NCBI RefSeq assembly: GCF_019457615.1
Contig: NZ_CP080414.1
Location: 3,917,501 to 3,981,500, forward strand
Direction of reading: 5' to 3'
Length of the DNA stretch: 64,000 bases
Source of the DNA: Shewanella zhangzhouensis
GTDB taxonomy: Bacteria; Pseudomonadota; Gammaproteobacteria; Enterobacterales; Shewanellaceae
Part shown: piece by piece, positions 17,624-26,278 of the stretch
How the letters are laid out: each line of letters starts with the position of its first letter
How positions within the stretch are numbered: the first letter of the stretch is position 1
Program-made: the position numbers and the translations under genes
The notes under the pieces: generated by a model
Seen by the model: only the letters and a program-made list of their open reading frames with translations
What the model was told of the DNA's origin: nothing
Databases searched by the model: none

Positions 17624-18784
17624 TCAACAGGCTGCTACGGCAGCCAGGCCGGCTTGGATATCGGCCACTAAATCTTCTGCATCTTCAATCCCCACCGACA
17701 GGCGCAGCAGGGTGTCTTTTATTCCGGCCTCGGCGCGGGCTTCCGGCACCATGGCTCTGTGGGTCATAGTAGCGGGCACGGCAACCAGCGACTCAACGCC
17801 GCCCAGGCTTTCGGCCACACTGAAGTGCTGTAAGGCTTCGAGGAAAGCCACCACTTCTTTTTCGCCGCCCACCAGCTCAAAACTCAGCATAGCGCCAAAG
17901 CCTTTTTGTTGCCGTGCGGCTATCTCATGGCCAGGGTGGTCCGCAAGGCCCGGGTAATACACCTTGCTCACCTGGGGGCTGTTTTTCAGCACTTCCACTA
18001 TGCGCTGGGCATTGGATTGATGCTCGCGCACCCGTACGCCCAGGGTACGGATACCACGCAGGGTGAGATAACTGTCAAAGGCACTGCCGGTAAGGCCCAG
18101 GGTGTTGGACCACCAGTGCAGGGTCTCGCCCAGTTCGGCATCTTTGGCAATCACGGCGCCGCCCACCACATCGCTGTGGCCATTGATGTACTTGGTAGTG
18201 GAGTGAATCACTATATCGGCGCCCAAAAGCAGTGGCTGCTGCAAAATGGGCGACAGGAAGGTGTTGTCCACCACCACCAGTGCACCAACTTTGTGGCTGG
18301 CAGCACTGATGGCCTGAATATCCACCACCCGCAGCAGCGGATTGGATGGGGTTTCGAGCCATACCATGCGCGGCTTTTGGGCAATCACGGCCGCCAGCGC
18401 AGCATCGTCGGTCTGGTCGACCACGGCCAGCTTAAAGGCCCCTTTTTTGGCAAGGTTGGTAAAGAGGCGATAGCTGCCACCGTAACAATCATGGGGCACG
18501 ACCAGAAGATCGTCCGGCCCCAGAAGGCTGGTCACCAGGGTAATGGCGGCCATGCCGGTGCACGTTATAACGCCAGTCGCACCCTGTTCCAGCTCGGCCA
18601 ACGCCTCGCCCAGAATACAGCGGGTTGGGTTACCGGAGCGGCTGTAGTCGAATTTGCGCGGATTCTTGTGGCCATCGAAGGAATAATTGGTCGATAAATA
18701 GATGGGAGGAACCACGGCACCGTGCTGGGTGTCGCTCTCTATGCCCTGACGCACCGCTATGGTGGCTGCTTTGCGCTGTGTCAT
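17624..18784 (-). CDS. metB: Cystathionine gamma-synthase
   Basis: 386 aa, PLP-dependent. It joins an activated homoserine ester and cysteine to give cystathionine. Family features: FDYSRSGNPTRCILGEALAELE, GMAAITLVTSLL, VVPHDCYGGSYRLF, the PLP lysine in DIVIHSTTKYINGHSDVVGG, and WLETPSNPLLRVVDI. GGAG precedes the ATG. It is first gene of the metBL operon, divergent from metJ, with MetJ boxes between them. Confidence 0.95.
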   Translation of the reverse strand: MTQRKAATIAVRQGIESDTQHGAVVPPIYLSTNYSFDGHKNPRKFDYSRSGNPTRCILGEALAELEQGATGVITCTGMAAITLVTSLLGPDDLLVVPHDCYGGSYRLFTNLAKKGAFKLAVVDQTDDAALAAVIAQKPRMVWLETPSNPLLRVVDIQAISAASHKVGALVVVDNTFLSPILQQPLLLGADIVIHSTTKYINGHSDVVGGAVIAKDAELGETLHWWSNTLGLTGSAFDSYLTLRGIRTLGVRVREHQSNAQRIVEVLKNSPQVSKVYYPGLADHPGHEIAARQQKGFGAMLSFELVGGEKEVVAFLEALQHFSVAESLGGVESLVAVPATMTHRAMVPEARAEAGIKDTLLRLSVGIEDAEDLVADIQAGLAAVAAC

Positions 18785-18818
18785 TTTGTACTCCTCCGAT
18801 GTTACTGCACGGAAATAA

Positions 18819-18834
18819 AGATGTCTGGATGGCT
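18819..18834. promoter_or_regulatory. Possible second MetJ site near metB start
   Basis: Two adjacent 8-mers, agatgtct (7/8 to AGACGTCT) and ggatggct (5/8), lie 35-50 bp before the metB start codon and 40 bp from the main operator. They are separate from the strong boxes and could let MetJ act on a metB-specific promoter. Support is by consensus match only. Confidence 0.5.
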
Positions 18835-18873
18835 AAATTTACCTAAGCACCGGCAACAGGTCAATAGGCATCA

Positions 18874-18897
18874 AGACGTTTAGACGTCTAAACGTAA
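18874..18897. promoter_or_regulatory. MetJ operator between metB and metJ
   Basis: Three contiguous boxes agacgttt (7/8), agacgtct (8/8) and aaacgtaa (5/8) lie in the 214-bp divergent region. The position suits joint repression of metBL and autoregulation of metJ. Confidence 0.92.
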
Positions 18898-18998
18898 GAA
18901 AATCTGTTGATGTTTAGGGTGATTTCGCAGCAATAATTTGACTGTAGTTTGTAAGGGTTTAAAATCTCCTGCGAATTTTGGAATAAACAGGTGAGTCA

Positions 18999-19313
18999 AT
19001 GACTGAGTGGAATGGCGATTACATCAGCCCCTATGCTGAGCACGGCAAAAAGAATGAGCAAGTGAAAAAGATCACCGTGTCTATTCCTTTAAAAGTGTTG
19101 AAGATCCTCACTGACGAACGTACCCGTCGCCAGGTGAACAACCTTCGTCACGCCACCAACAGTGAACTGCTGTGTGAAGCTTTTTTGCATGCTTACACCG
19201 GCCAGCCACTGCCAAACGACGATGATCTGTCCAAGGACAAACCCGACTCCATCCCATCAGAGGCGAAAAAACTGATGGATGAGATGGGCATCGAATGGGA
19301 AGACATGGAATAA
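18999..19313 (+). CDS. metJ: Methionine repressor MetJ
   Basis: 104 aa, identical in length to E. coli MetJ. It begins MTEWNGDYISPYAEHGKKNE, followed by the ribbon strand VKKITVSIPLKVLKILTDER and the helix RRQVNNLRHATNSELLCEAFLHA. It is a ribbon-helix-helix dimer that uses S-adenosylmethionine as corepressor and binds the met boxes described at metB and metF. It is divergent from metB and ends in its own terminator. Confidence 0.97.
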   Translation: MTEWNGDYISPYAEHGKKNEQVKKITVSIPLKVLKILTDERTRRQVNNLRHATNSELLCEAFLHAYTGQPLPNDDDLSKDKPDSIPSEAKKLMDEMGIEWEDME

Positions 19314-19330
19314 CTCTCCCAGCTGTATAT

Positions 19331-19356
19331 CACAAGGACCCGAATGGGTCCTTGTG
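19331..19356 (+). terminator. Terminator of metJ
   Basis: An 11-bp stem cacaaggaccc/gggtccttgtg with a GAAT loop follows the metJ stop by 17 bp. The tail tcgtttc is short of T residues, so some readthrough into the TauE-type gene, which starts 21 bp later, is possible. Confidence 0.75.
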
Positions 19357-19377
19357 TCGTTTCTGGAGTCGCTTTTG

Positions 19378-20115
19378 ATGTTTCCCGACCTCATCACCCT
19401 GGTCCTTGCCCTGCTGATTATCTTCAGTGGTGCCCTTATCCAAAGCCTGATTGGCTTTGGTCTTGCCGTGGTTGCCAGCCCACTGCTGTATCTGGTTGAA
19501 CCCGAACTGGTGCCCGTGCCCGTTATTCTGATGGGCTTCTCCATTGCCCTACTCACTTTGCTCAGGGAACGCAGCGCTCTGGAGTTTGCCGGTCTGCAAT
19601 ATGCCCTGCTTGGACGCATTCCTGGGGGTATTCTGGGTGCCAGCCTGCTGCTGATGGCCCCACAATCCATACTGGGACTCGCCATTGCCGTGATTGTAGC
19701 GCTGGCCGTGATGCTGAGCCTGATGAAAATCAGCGCTCCCATCAATCGCCTGACCCTGTTTATCGCCGGCACTGTGTCCGGTGTCTTTGGCACCATAGCC
19801 GCCATTGGCGGCCCACCGATGGCGATTCTGCTGGCCGGTAAAGACCCCAATAAATTCCGCGCGGCCCTGTCGGCATTTTTTATCTTCAGCTCATTGATAG
19901 CCTTGAGTATCCTGGCCTTTGCCGGATTGGTTACTGTGGCGCAGCTCCAATGGTCAGTCATACTGTTACCCGCGGTATTTTGCGGCTACTGGGTGGCGGG
20001 TCGGCTCCTTGGGCGGGTCGATAAACAAAAAACCAGAGTCGCTACCCTGGTTCTTTGCTCAATCAGTGCACTGGTGCTGGCGACCAAGTCGCTTGTGGTA
20101 TTGCTGGCCAGCTAA
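19378..20115 (+). CDS. TauE/SafE family sulfite/organosulfonate exporter-like
   Basis: 245 aa from ATG 19378 with GGAG 9 nt upstream; the longer open frame begins inside metJ and is discarded. About seven to eight membrane segments with the family repeats SGALIQSLIGFGLAVVASP near the N-terminus and FIAGTVSGVFGTIAAIGGPP in the middle. TauE/SafE proteins export sulfur-containing anions or other small organic anions; the actual substrate is unknown. Its position after metJ could be incidental. Confidence 0.85.
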   Translation: MFPDLITLVLALLIIFSGALIQSLIGFGLAVVASPLLYLVEPELVPVPVILMGFSIALLTLLRERSALEFAGLQYALLGRIPGGILGASLLLMAPQSILGLAIAVIVALAVMLSLMKISAPINRLTLFIAGTVSGVFGTIAAIGGPPMAILLAGKDPNKFRAALSAFFIFSSLIALSILAFAGLVTVAQLQWSVILLPAVFCGYWVAGRLLGRVDKQKTRVATLVLCSISALVLATKSLVVLLAS

Positions 20116-20133
20116 TGCGGCGAAGGTGCTGCT

Positions 20134-21327
20134 TTAAAAGTGATAGGAGCTTTGCAGCACTGCGCCCAGGGTGTCGTTATCTCCCCACATACCGGCCAGA
20201 TCCAGCTTGAATCCTGAACCTATCTGAAAGCCGGTACCAAACGAATAGAGATCGGCCGTCATATTATTGAGATCCTGACGGTAACCCACCCGCAGCGACA
20301 ACCAGTCCAGTGCATGCCATTCAGCGCCCAAACGCCAATATTTGGTGCCCTCAAGACCCACAAATTTCTCGTTGTCCATCAAGTCCAGATCTGAACTCAG
20401 CTGCCAATTGCCGGTTTGAAACGCGGCGCCAAAGGTGACCATGGGCCCTGCCCTGTAGGTTGCACTGACCCCTTCTGACTCTATGGTATCCAGCTCACGC
20501 TCAATCAGGTTGCGGCCCACCAGCCCCAGGGTCAGTCCTTCCATCGGCATCAAGGCAATACCGGCATCCAGGTTAAAGCCCGTGTCATCGTTGCGATAGT
20601 CGTCGCTGTCGAAATCACCGGCATCGAAATTGTTGGCGCTGACGGCATAATTAAAACTGTCGAGCCGCTGCAGTTTGGGGGTCAGGCCCACGGTCACGGG
20701 CATATTGACTATGGATAACGGCAAGCTGACCGAAAGCGCCAGCTCAGACGAGGCACCAGCAATCACCCGTCCCTGGGAAGTTAAATCCTCCAGCGCAGGG
20801 GGTGCTTGTGGGTCCAGGGCTTCCAAAAGCTGGATGTCGGCATCGCTGATATCCGCCACGGCAATGCCATCGAGGTAACTGCGGTAATACACACCCCAGC
20901 TAATCCCTTTGGTGGGCATGGCAAAACTGAATCCTATGCCGGCAGAGGCATAAGCGGTATTGCCATCCAGCCCCCGTAAATCACCCAGCAGGGCTTGGCG
21001 AAAGCTGTCGATGGCATCCACATCCCCTCTGTCGATTGCCGCATCCAGGCCGTCATAATTATCTTCGAGGGTATCGAACTTGTCTGTCATATTATCCTGG
21101 TCAGAGACCTCGGCCCCAAGCACGGGAATAAGCAGCCCAAAGTCCCCTTCGGTGTAACCGGGCAAAGACAGGAGCGCCGGGTTCATCCAGGGGGCCGCCT
21201 CCAAACTGGCTGACGCCACACCCGTGCCGCCCAGGGCGTCACTTCGGGCTTCAAATACATCCTGGGCAGCAAAGCTGTACGGACAGAGTATCAGCCCCAA
21301 CGAGGCGGCGATGAGTTTCATCTTCAT
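20134..21327 (-). CDS. TraF-like outer membrane barrel protein (PF13729)
   Basis: 397 aa with a signal peptide (LIAASLGLILCPYSFAA). The mature start QDVFEARSDALGGTGVASAS and the MNPALLSLP motif match the so-called conjugal transfer protein TraF family of PF13729, which in marine gammaproteobacteria is a chromosomal FadL-like barrel unrelated to conjugation. Alternating strands and the terminal SSYHF with final phenylalanine support outer membrane insertion by the BAM machinery. Function unknown. There are no other transfer genes nearby. Confidence 0.75.
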   Translation of the reverse strand: MKMKLIAASLGLILCPYSFAAQDVFEARSDALGGTGVASASLEAAPWMNPALLSLPGYTEGDFGLLIPVLGAEVSDQDNMTDKFDTLEDNYDGLDAAIDRGDVDAIDSFRQALLGDLRGLDGNTAYASAGIGFSFAMPTKGISWGVYYRSYLDGIAVADISDADIQLLEALDPQAPPALEDLTSQGRVIAGASSELALSVSLPLSIVNMPVTVGLTPKLQRLDSFNYAVSANNFDAGDFDSDDYRNDDTGFNLDAGIALMPMEGLTLGLVGRNLIERELDTIESEGVSATYRAGPMVTFGAAFQTGNWQLSSDLDLMDNEKFVGLEGTKYWRLGAEWHALDWLSLRVGYRQDLNNMTADLYSFGTGFQIGSGFKLDLAGMWGDNDTLGAVLQSSYHF

Positions 21328-21418
21328 CCTGTTCTCCCTGATTTTTCTGTTTTTGACCCGGCAACGATCTTTTAAAAGCTTAGTTCAGCGTGGAACAACG
21401 CGCTGAAATATCATCATA

Positions 21419-21446
21419 AAAAAAGCCCGCATTGGCGGGCTTTTTT
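21419..21446. terminator. Terminator downstream of psrABC
   Basis: The symmetric stem aaaaaagcccgc/gcgggctttttt with an ATTG loop lies 20 bp past the psrC stop. T-tracts occur on both strands, but only the minus-strand operon runs into it. Confidence 0.9.
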
Positions 21447-21465
21447 GGTTAATCGATTCGAGCAA

Positions 21466-22440
21466 TCAAGACAGATAAGATTGACCGGCGTAAAGGATGA
21501 AATGCCGCAGTGCAAGCACCCCAATCAGGCTGGCGCAGGCCGCAGTTACCATGGCGCTGCGACCATGTTTACCGCTGAGGCGCATCAGCAGCGGCACCCC
21601 AAAGCCGATAGCCACTACCCCAATCCAGAACACCGATGCCCAGAGTCCGCCAGAGAGGGATGCCAGGGCCGCCGCCGCTGCGCCACCTTTGAAATACAGC
21701 GCAGTAAACAGCATAAACAGGAACAGCATTTCCATGCCCATCACCGGCAGTTCAAAGGCGTGCTGCCGCTCAAGGTCGCCAGAGTGGTCACCCGAAGCCT
21801 GGCTGCCATGCTTATCGCCACCAAACATCAGTACTGCCAGTAAGCTGTTGGCCGCAGCTCCCGCCGATAAGCCAGACACCAAAAACAGCGCAGGCAGCAC
21901 CGCGGTATTGAGCATAGGATAGGCATTCATCGCAGAAATCAGGAAACCGGTATAGGCCCCCACCACCAGCGACAGCACAAAGAGCGCACCTTCCAGCATG
22001 CCGCGAAGCTTGCCAAGGCTATCGGCAAGGCCACCGAGGAAGCCCAGACCACACTTTGGCAGCTCATCTTTGAGCACCACCAGCGCATAGGCAAAGGTCA
22101 GCGGAATGTAAACCAAAAGCGCTATCACCCCAATCGACATCACAGAGCTCAAGTTGTAGTTAATCAGGATCAGCCAGAAGTGGAACGGCTTGGTCAGGTC
22201 AAACACCAGACACAGCATCCCAAGGCAAATGGCGATTGGCGCAATCAAGGCAGCAGCCTTGAGCACGGCGCTTTCACCCAGGCTCAGGCCGCTGCCCTGG
22301 GTTTGGCCTCGATACCAGCGCAGACCAATCCCCATCAGCAAACTGCCCGCCGACAAACCGGCCATAAAGAGGTACACCGCAATCACCCAATGCCAGGTAA
22401 TGCCGTCGTACTGACTCATATCACCCCAGATATTGTTCAT
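21466..22440 (-). CDS. psrC: Polysulfide/thiosulfate reductase membrane subunit (NrfD family)
   Basis: 324 aa, all-helical, about eight to nine membrane helices, beginning with WHWVIAVYLFMAGLSAGSLLMG as NrfD/PsrC proteins do. This subunit anchors the catalytic and iron-sulfur subunits to the inner membrane and oxidises menaquinol. It starts two bases after the psrB stop, so it is the third gene of the operon. phsC would be an equally fair symbol. Confidence 0.9.
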   Translation of the reverse strand: MNNIWGDMSQYDGITWHWVIAVYLFMAGLSAGSLLMGIGLRWYRGQTQGSGLSLGESAVLKAAALIAPIAICLGMLCLVFDLTKPFHFWLILINYNLSSVMSIGVIALLVYIPLTFAYALVVLKDELPKCGLGFLGGLADSLGKLRGMLEGALFVLSLVVGAYTGFLISAMNAYPMLNTAVLPALFLVSGLSAGAAANSLLAVLMFGGDKHGSQASGDHSGDLERQHAFELPVMGMEMLFLFMLFTALYFKGGAAAAALASLSGGLWASVFWIGVVAIGFGVPLLMRLSGKHGRSAMVTAACASLIGVLALRHFILYAGQSYLS

Positions 22441-22442
22441 AA

Positions 22443-23009
22443 TCAGATACCTCCACGCTTGGCTGGAATACGGTACAGCCTGGGTTTGGTGCCAAGATGT
22501 GTCTTGTCCTGATAGCTCACCTTGGTGGCCAGCAGTTTGGACACCTCGCTGGCAGGGTCTGCGGCATCACCGAAACAGAGTGCATCTGTGGGGCACACTG
22601 TGACACAGGCGGGTTGTTCACCCCGGGCAAGACGGGTTTCCTTACAGAAGTTACACTTGTCCGCGACCCTGGTTTCAGGGTTCATAAAGCGCACCTTGTA
22701 GGGACAGGCGGCCACGCAGTACATGCAGCCCACGCACTTGTCGGCCTTGATAGACACAATGCCATCGTCGCCAACATAGGCGGCGCCGGTTGGGCACACC
22801 TTGACGCAGGGCGCATCCTCACACTGCTGGCACGACACCCGGTTGTACTTGAAGTGCAAATGGGGCGCCTCGCCAAAGGGGCCTTCGATGCGCACCTGCA
22901 AGCGGCTAACTCCATCGGGTACCTGATTGATGCTGCGGCAAGCCACGCTGCAAGCCTGACAGCCGATGCACTTGTTCTCGTCGTGCACCATTACGTATCT
23001 TTTGCTCAT
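22443..23009 (-). CDS. psrB: Four-cluster iron-sulfur subunit
   Basis: 188 aa with four ferredoxin-like cysteine sets: CIGCQACSVAC, CQQCEDAPCVKVC, CVGCMYCVAACPYKV and CNFCKETRL...CVTVC. These hold four [4Fe-4S] clusters carrying electrons from the membrane subunit to the Mo subunit. There is no signal peptide, so it is expected to be carried out of the cell with the Tat-exported catalytic subunit. It lies 13 bp after psrA. Confidence 0.92.
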   Translation of the reverse strand: MSKRYVMVHDENKCIGCQACSVACRSINQVPDGVSRLQVRIEGPFGEAPHLHFKYNRVSCQQCEDAPCVKVCPTGAAYVGDDGIVSIKADKCVGCMYCVAACPYKVRFMNPETRVADKCNFCKETRLARGEQPACVTVCPTDALCFGDAADPASEVSKLLATKVSYQDKTHLGTKPRLYRIPAKRGGI

Positions 23010-23022
23010 AGTCCGGGCCCCC

Positions 23023-25305
23023 TTATGCCTTTTCCAGGATCACACCCGTGGTGTGCACGTTCATGCCGCAGATAGGTGAAGTCACATTGGGCAGCAGGTT
23101 TCCACAGTGGATCCCCTTGCCGCTGGCGCGCACCAGCTCGCGGTTTTTCGAACCAAAGCCCATGTAAGCAAACACGGTATCCGGGCGGATGCCCTTGGTG
23201 ACCAGCGCCTTGCCCTCTTCCACGCCCACGCTGGATTTAAGCCGGATAGCATCACCATCCTTGATACCCAGCGCCTCGGCGGTACTGGGGTGCACCCACA
23301 CGGCGTTGTCCGACATCAGGTTGGCCAACATGGGAATGTTGTGGGTGGCGCCATTGGTGTGCACCGCCACCTTGCCCTGAATGAAGTAGAGCTCATTGGG
23401 CTGTTTTAAGGTCACGGGCCGGTATTTGATGCCGCCACGGCCCGGGGCCATGGCTTCCACCTTAGGACTCACCAGCTCAATCTTGCCGCTGGGGGTTTTG
23501 AACTTGAGCAGGCTGGCGTAGCTGCCGTCTTCATCCGCGGAATGGGCACCGGGATAGGCCGCCACAAAGTCCTGCACCATGGATTTTTCACGCAACATCA
23601 GCGGTTTGCCATAGCTGACAAAGCCCTTTTCCTTGATGTGATTCAAAAGCGCCACATCCTTGTTGGCCTGCAGCAGTTGCAGGGTTTCCATGGTCTCCCA
23701 GGGGTAGTACTTGTCCATGCCCATCTCAAGACCCAGCTCGCGGAAGATTTGCCAGGACGGCTTGGTGTCGCCAATCACGTCCACCACCCGCTGACGCACG
23801 TAGTAACCGGGGCTCTTGCCGGACTTGTCACTGATCTCTTCGTCACGCTCAAGGTAGGTAGACTCGGGCAAAATCAAATCGGCCCAGGCGGCGGTTTCGC
23901 TGATATACACATCCACCACGGCCACAAAATCGAGCTTTTTCAGCGACTCAACCACCTTGGCGCGGTCAGTCATGGTTTGCATCGGGTTGGTGCGGCACAT
24001 CACCCAGCCACGCAGCTGATAGGGTTTGGCCTCCAGGGTTGCATCGATAACCGATTGATAAATACCGCCTTCACTCCACATCATTGCGTACTGCTCATCG
24101 ACCTGATCGATACGCTTTGCCGTTGGCTTGGGCATGTCGGCCACGCCGGGTTTACCCAGCACTGGCGCTACGGCTTCACCGGCAAGCTTGTTGTAACCGC
24201 CCGCCTTCTGGCCAAAGTAGATACCGCCCTTGCGCTCAAAGTTGCCAATCAGCACGTTGGCCGCGTACAGGGCCCGGCGCATATCAAACTCTTCCGGGGT
24301 GAAGGTGGCGCGGTGGCCAAAGTCCACCACCGCATGGGGCGCTGCCTTGGCAAATTCGCGGGCAATACGGCGAATGTCTTTGGCGGGCACATCGGAAATG
24401 GTTTCTGCCCACTCGGGGGTATAGGCGCTGACTTCGGCGGCAAAGGCCTCGAAGCCTTCCACATAGCGCTCGATAAAGGCCTTGTCGTAGAGGTTTTCGC
24501 TAATCAGCACATGGCACAGCGCCAGCGCCACCGCCACATCAGAGCCAGGGCGAATGGCGTACCATTCATCGGCCTTGTCGGCCACGATGGAGAAGCGCGG
24601 CTCAAACACCACCAGCTTGGCGCGCTTGTCGGTTTGCGCCTTCATCATGGCACGGGTTTCGGACATATTGATGCCTTCGTAAAGGTTATGGCCGAAGTTG
24701 ATGATGTATTTGGAATTGCCCAGATCCCGCTTCACCTTGCCACCGAACATGGCCTTGGCGGCCACCACATAGGCGCCGGGACAGGTAGATGCGTGGGTAA
24801 AGGTATTGGGGCTGCCAAAGGCCTTGGCGAAGTGAAACAGATGGCCCGACAGCGAGCCTGATTTGGACGAGAAGGCCACGGCTTCGGCGCCGTGTTCGCG
24901 GCGAATTTGCTCAAGCCGCTTTGCGAGGATGCCGTAGGCTTCGCTCCATTCAATCTCCTGCCACTTACCTTCACCGCGCTCGCCGACACGTTTCAGGGGT
25001 TTTACCAACCGCTGTGGGTCGTACAGCAAACTGTGGCCAGCACCACCACGGGCACACACCTTGCCGCCAAAGGATTTGGCTGCCGCGTTGCCTTCGATAT
25101 ACACGGCCTTGCCATCCAGCACCCGCGCCGAAATCGGGCAACGGGTGGAGCACATTTCACAAATACTCGGAATGGCTTTTTCGCTGCCACTGAGGGGGTG
25201 TGCCCCCATGGCCGCCAGCGTCCCCGGCAGCGCCGTAGCCAGGGCACACCCCGCCCCGGCCGCACCGGCACCTTTGAGAAAGTCGCGCCTGCAGAGCTCT
25301 ATCAT
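23023..25305 (-). CDS. psrA: Molybdopterin thiosulfate/polysulfide reductase catalytic subunit
   Basis: 760 aa. A twin-arginine signal (CRRDFLKGAGAAGAGCALA) shows Tat export; tatABC is in this window. It is followed by a [4Fe-4S] motif ICEMCSTRCPI...VCARGG and the Mo-ligand region HASTCPGAYV, in which the cysteine should bind molybdenum. ATG 25305 has GGAGG 5 nt upstream. In Shewanella oneidensis the orthologous PsrA supports both thiosulfate and sulfur respiration; the sequence cannot separate PsrA from PhsA. It is first gene of psrABC and divergent from the tetrathionate reductase unit. Confidence 0.92.
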   Translation of the reverse strand: MIELCRRDFLKGAGAAGAGCALATALPGTLAAMGAHPLSGSEKAIPSICEMCSTRCPISARVLDGKAVYIEGNAAAKSFGGKVCARGGAGHSLLYDPQRLVKPLKRVGERGEGKWQEIEWSEAYGILAKRLEQIRREHGAEAVAFSSKSGSLSGHLFHFAKAFGSPNTFTHASTCPGAYVVAAKAMFGGKVKRDLGNSKYIINFGHNLYEGINMSETRAMMKAQTDKRAKLVVFEPRFSIVADKADEWYAIRPGSDVAVALALCHVLISENLYDKAFIERYVEGFEAFAAEVSAYTPEWAETISDVPAKDIRRIAREFAKAAPHAVVDFGHRATFTPEEFDMRRALYAANVLIGNFERKGGIYFGQKAGGYNKLAGEAVAPVLGKPGVADMPKPTAKRIDQVDEQYAMMWSEGGIYQSVIDATLEAKPYQLRGWVMCRTNPMQTMTDRAKVVESLKKLDFVAVVDVYISETAAWADLILPESTYLERDEEISDKSGKSPGYYVRQRVVDVIGDTKPSWQIFRELGLEMGMDKYYPWETMETLQLLQANKDVALLNHIKEKGFVSYGKPLMLREKSMVQDFVAAYPGAHSADEDGSYASLLKFKTPSGKIELVSPKVEAMAPGRGGIKYRPVTLKQPNELYFIQGKVAVHTNGATHNIPMLANLMSDNAVWVHPSTAEALGIKDGDAIRLKSSVGVEEGKALVTKGIRPDTVFAYMGFGSKNRELVRASGKGIHCGNLLPNVTSPICGMNVHTTGVILEKA

Positions 25306-25664
25306 GGTTTCCTCCAAATGCCCAAAGGCAGAATGGGATTAGCGTTATCGTTCTTCTGTGGCGAATGACGGGCATTCACCGGCTAATGCCATTGTCTGCA
25401 GGGCGTGTGGGCGGGGGTATTGTGGAAAACCACATAGCGCGCCCCTTTGTGATGCAGGCAACACTAAAAGTCCGGGCTGCTGTCAACAGACACCCTGGTG
25501 AAATCGGGTTTGAAAGAAGACGGGATAGATTGACTCTCGTTTGAGGTGGACTCATTGAACCTGACAGCCCAACCTGAAGTACCCAAGAGGATCATCAAAG
25601 CAGTGAATTCGACGCCAAGCCCCCCCCCTAAAGAGGTAGTTAAGCGGAAAGCGATATTCAAAAA

Positions 25665-25680
25665 CGTCACATAGATCACA
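25665..25680. promoter_or_regulatory. CRP-like site
   Basis: cgtcacatagatcaca compares with TGTGA-N6-TCACA: the right half is perfect and the left half matches 3 of 5. CRP controls many anaerobic respiratory genes in Shewanella, so a site here would be expected. The match is moderate. Confidence 0.4.
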
Positions 25681-25778
25681 CACATTTAACCAGTGTTTCT
25701 GGCCAAAGATTAGTAAGGGATAAAATTTAAAAATATTACCTTTCAAAGCATTACAAAACATTCATTAGATTTTTTTCA

Positions 25779-25809
25779 ATGAAATTTTTATCAATTAGAT
25801 AAATTTCAT
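25779..25809. promoter_or_regulatory. Long inverted repeat, candidate TtrR operator
   Basis: Arms atgaaattt and aaatttcat are perfectly complementary over 9 bp with a 13-nt spacer; with two extra T residues the arms extend to atgaaattttTATC and gataaatttcat. It is about 120 bp before the cytochrome gene. Size and symmetry suit a dimeric LuxR-type regulator such as the TtrR-like protein at 33179, but no consensus is known to me. Confidence 0.45.
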
Positions 25810-25932
25810 GGATCTGATCCACTTCAAATTTCTCCTTATCGTCCTTTGTTAAATTTTAGCCAACAGGAAATGAGGGAGCCCGGCTCCCCGTTCAGGGAAG
25901 AAAACCAGCCAACCCGCGAAAGGAAGATGATG

Positions 25933-26259
25933 ATGAAAACCACCCACTCCATTGGCCTCGGACTGCTCCTTGGCCTGATCCTCGGCAGCAGCGCTATGGC
26001 AGCCGATGGCGGTAATCCCAAGAAAGGCAAACACCTGTACAAAAAAGAATGCAAAGCCTGCCACAGCAAAGGTGACGCAGCCGGAGAACTCACCCCCATG
26101 AGCAAGACCATGGCCCAATGGGACAGATTCTTCGAAAAGGATATGCACAAGGGCAAACCCGAAGTATTCCAAAAGCTGTCTGAGCAGGAACTGAAAGACG
26201 TACAGCAGTTTCTCTATGACCACGCAGCCGATTCGGACCAACCGCAGACCTGCGGCTAA
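25933..26259 (+). CDS. Monoheme cytochrome c, periplasmic
   Basis: 108 aa from ATG 25933 (AGGA 8 nt upstream; ATGs at 25927 and 25930 also exist). The signal peptide ends SSAMA. The mature protein has one heme site CKACHS about 20 residues in, and an acidic/basic helical C-terminus with KGKPEVFQKLSEQELKDVQQFLYDHA typical of small class I c-type cytochromes. It is first gene of the otr unit and probably passes electrons to or from the octaheme enzyme. A similar monoheme gene accompanies otr in S. oneidensis, as I recall. Confidence 0.88.
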   Translation: MKTTHSIGLGLLLGLILGSSAMAADGGNPKKGKHLYKKECKACHSKGDAAGELTPMSKTMAQWDRFFEKDMHKGKPEVFQKLSEQELKDVQQFLYDHAADSDQPQTCG

Positions 26260-26278
26260 CCCGGATAGGTTAAGTCTC

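Larger units (their letters stand above)
25306..25932. promoter_or_regulatory. Divergent intergenic region, psrABC / otr unit
   Basis: 627 bp with no credible gene. It holds a run of nine C at 25620-25628, a CRP-like half-palindrome at 25665-25680, an AT-rich stretch from about 25700 to 25860 and a long inverted repeat at 25779-25809. Both transcription units must be driven from here, so it is the likely control centre for sulfur-oxyanion respiration. Confidence 0.7.

Noticed and set aside
20134..21327. The family name conjugal transfer protein TraF taken as a sign of a mobile element
   Set aside because: PF13729 members are chromosomal beta-barrel proteins; no relaxase, coupling protein, integrase or pilus gene is nearby.
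25421..25434. tgtgg-aaaa-ccaca palindrome as a CRP site upstream of psrA
   Set aside because: The half-sites are 4 bp apart, not 6, and the fifth base of each half is wrong for CRP.
25464..25685. 73-codon minus-strand frame in the psrA-otr intergenic region
   Set aside because: The composition looks random, the frame crosses the poly-C tract, and there is no start signal.
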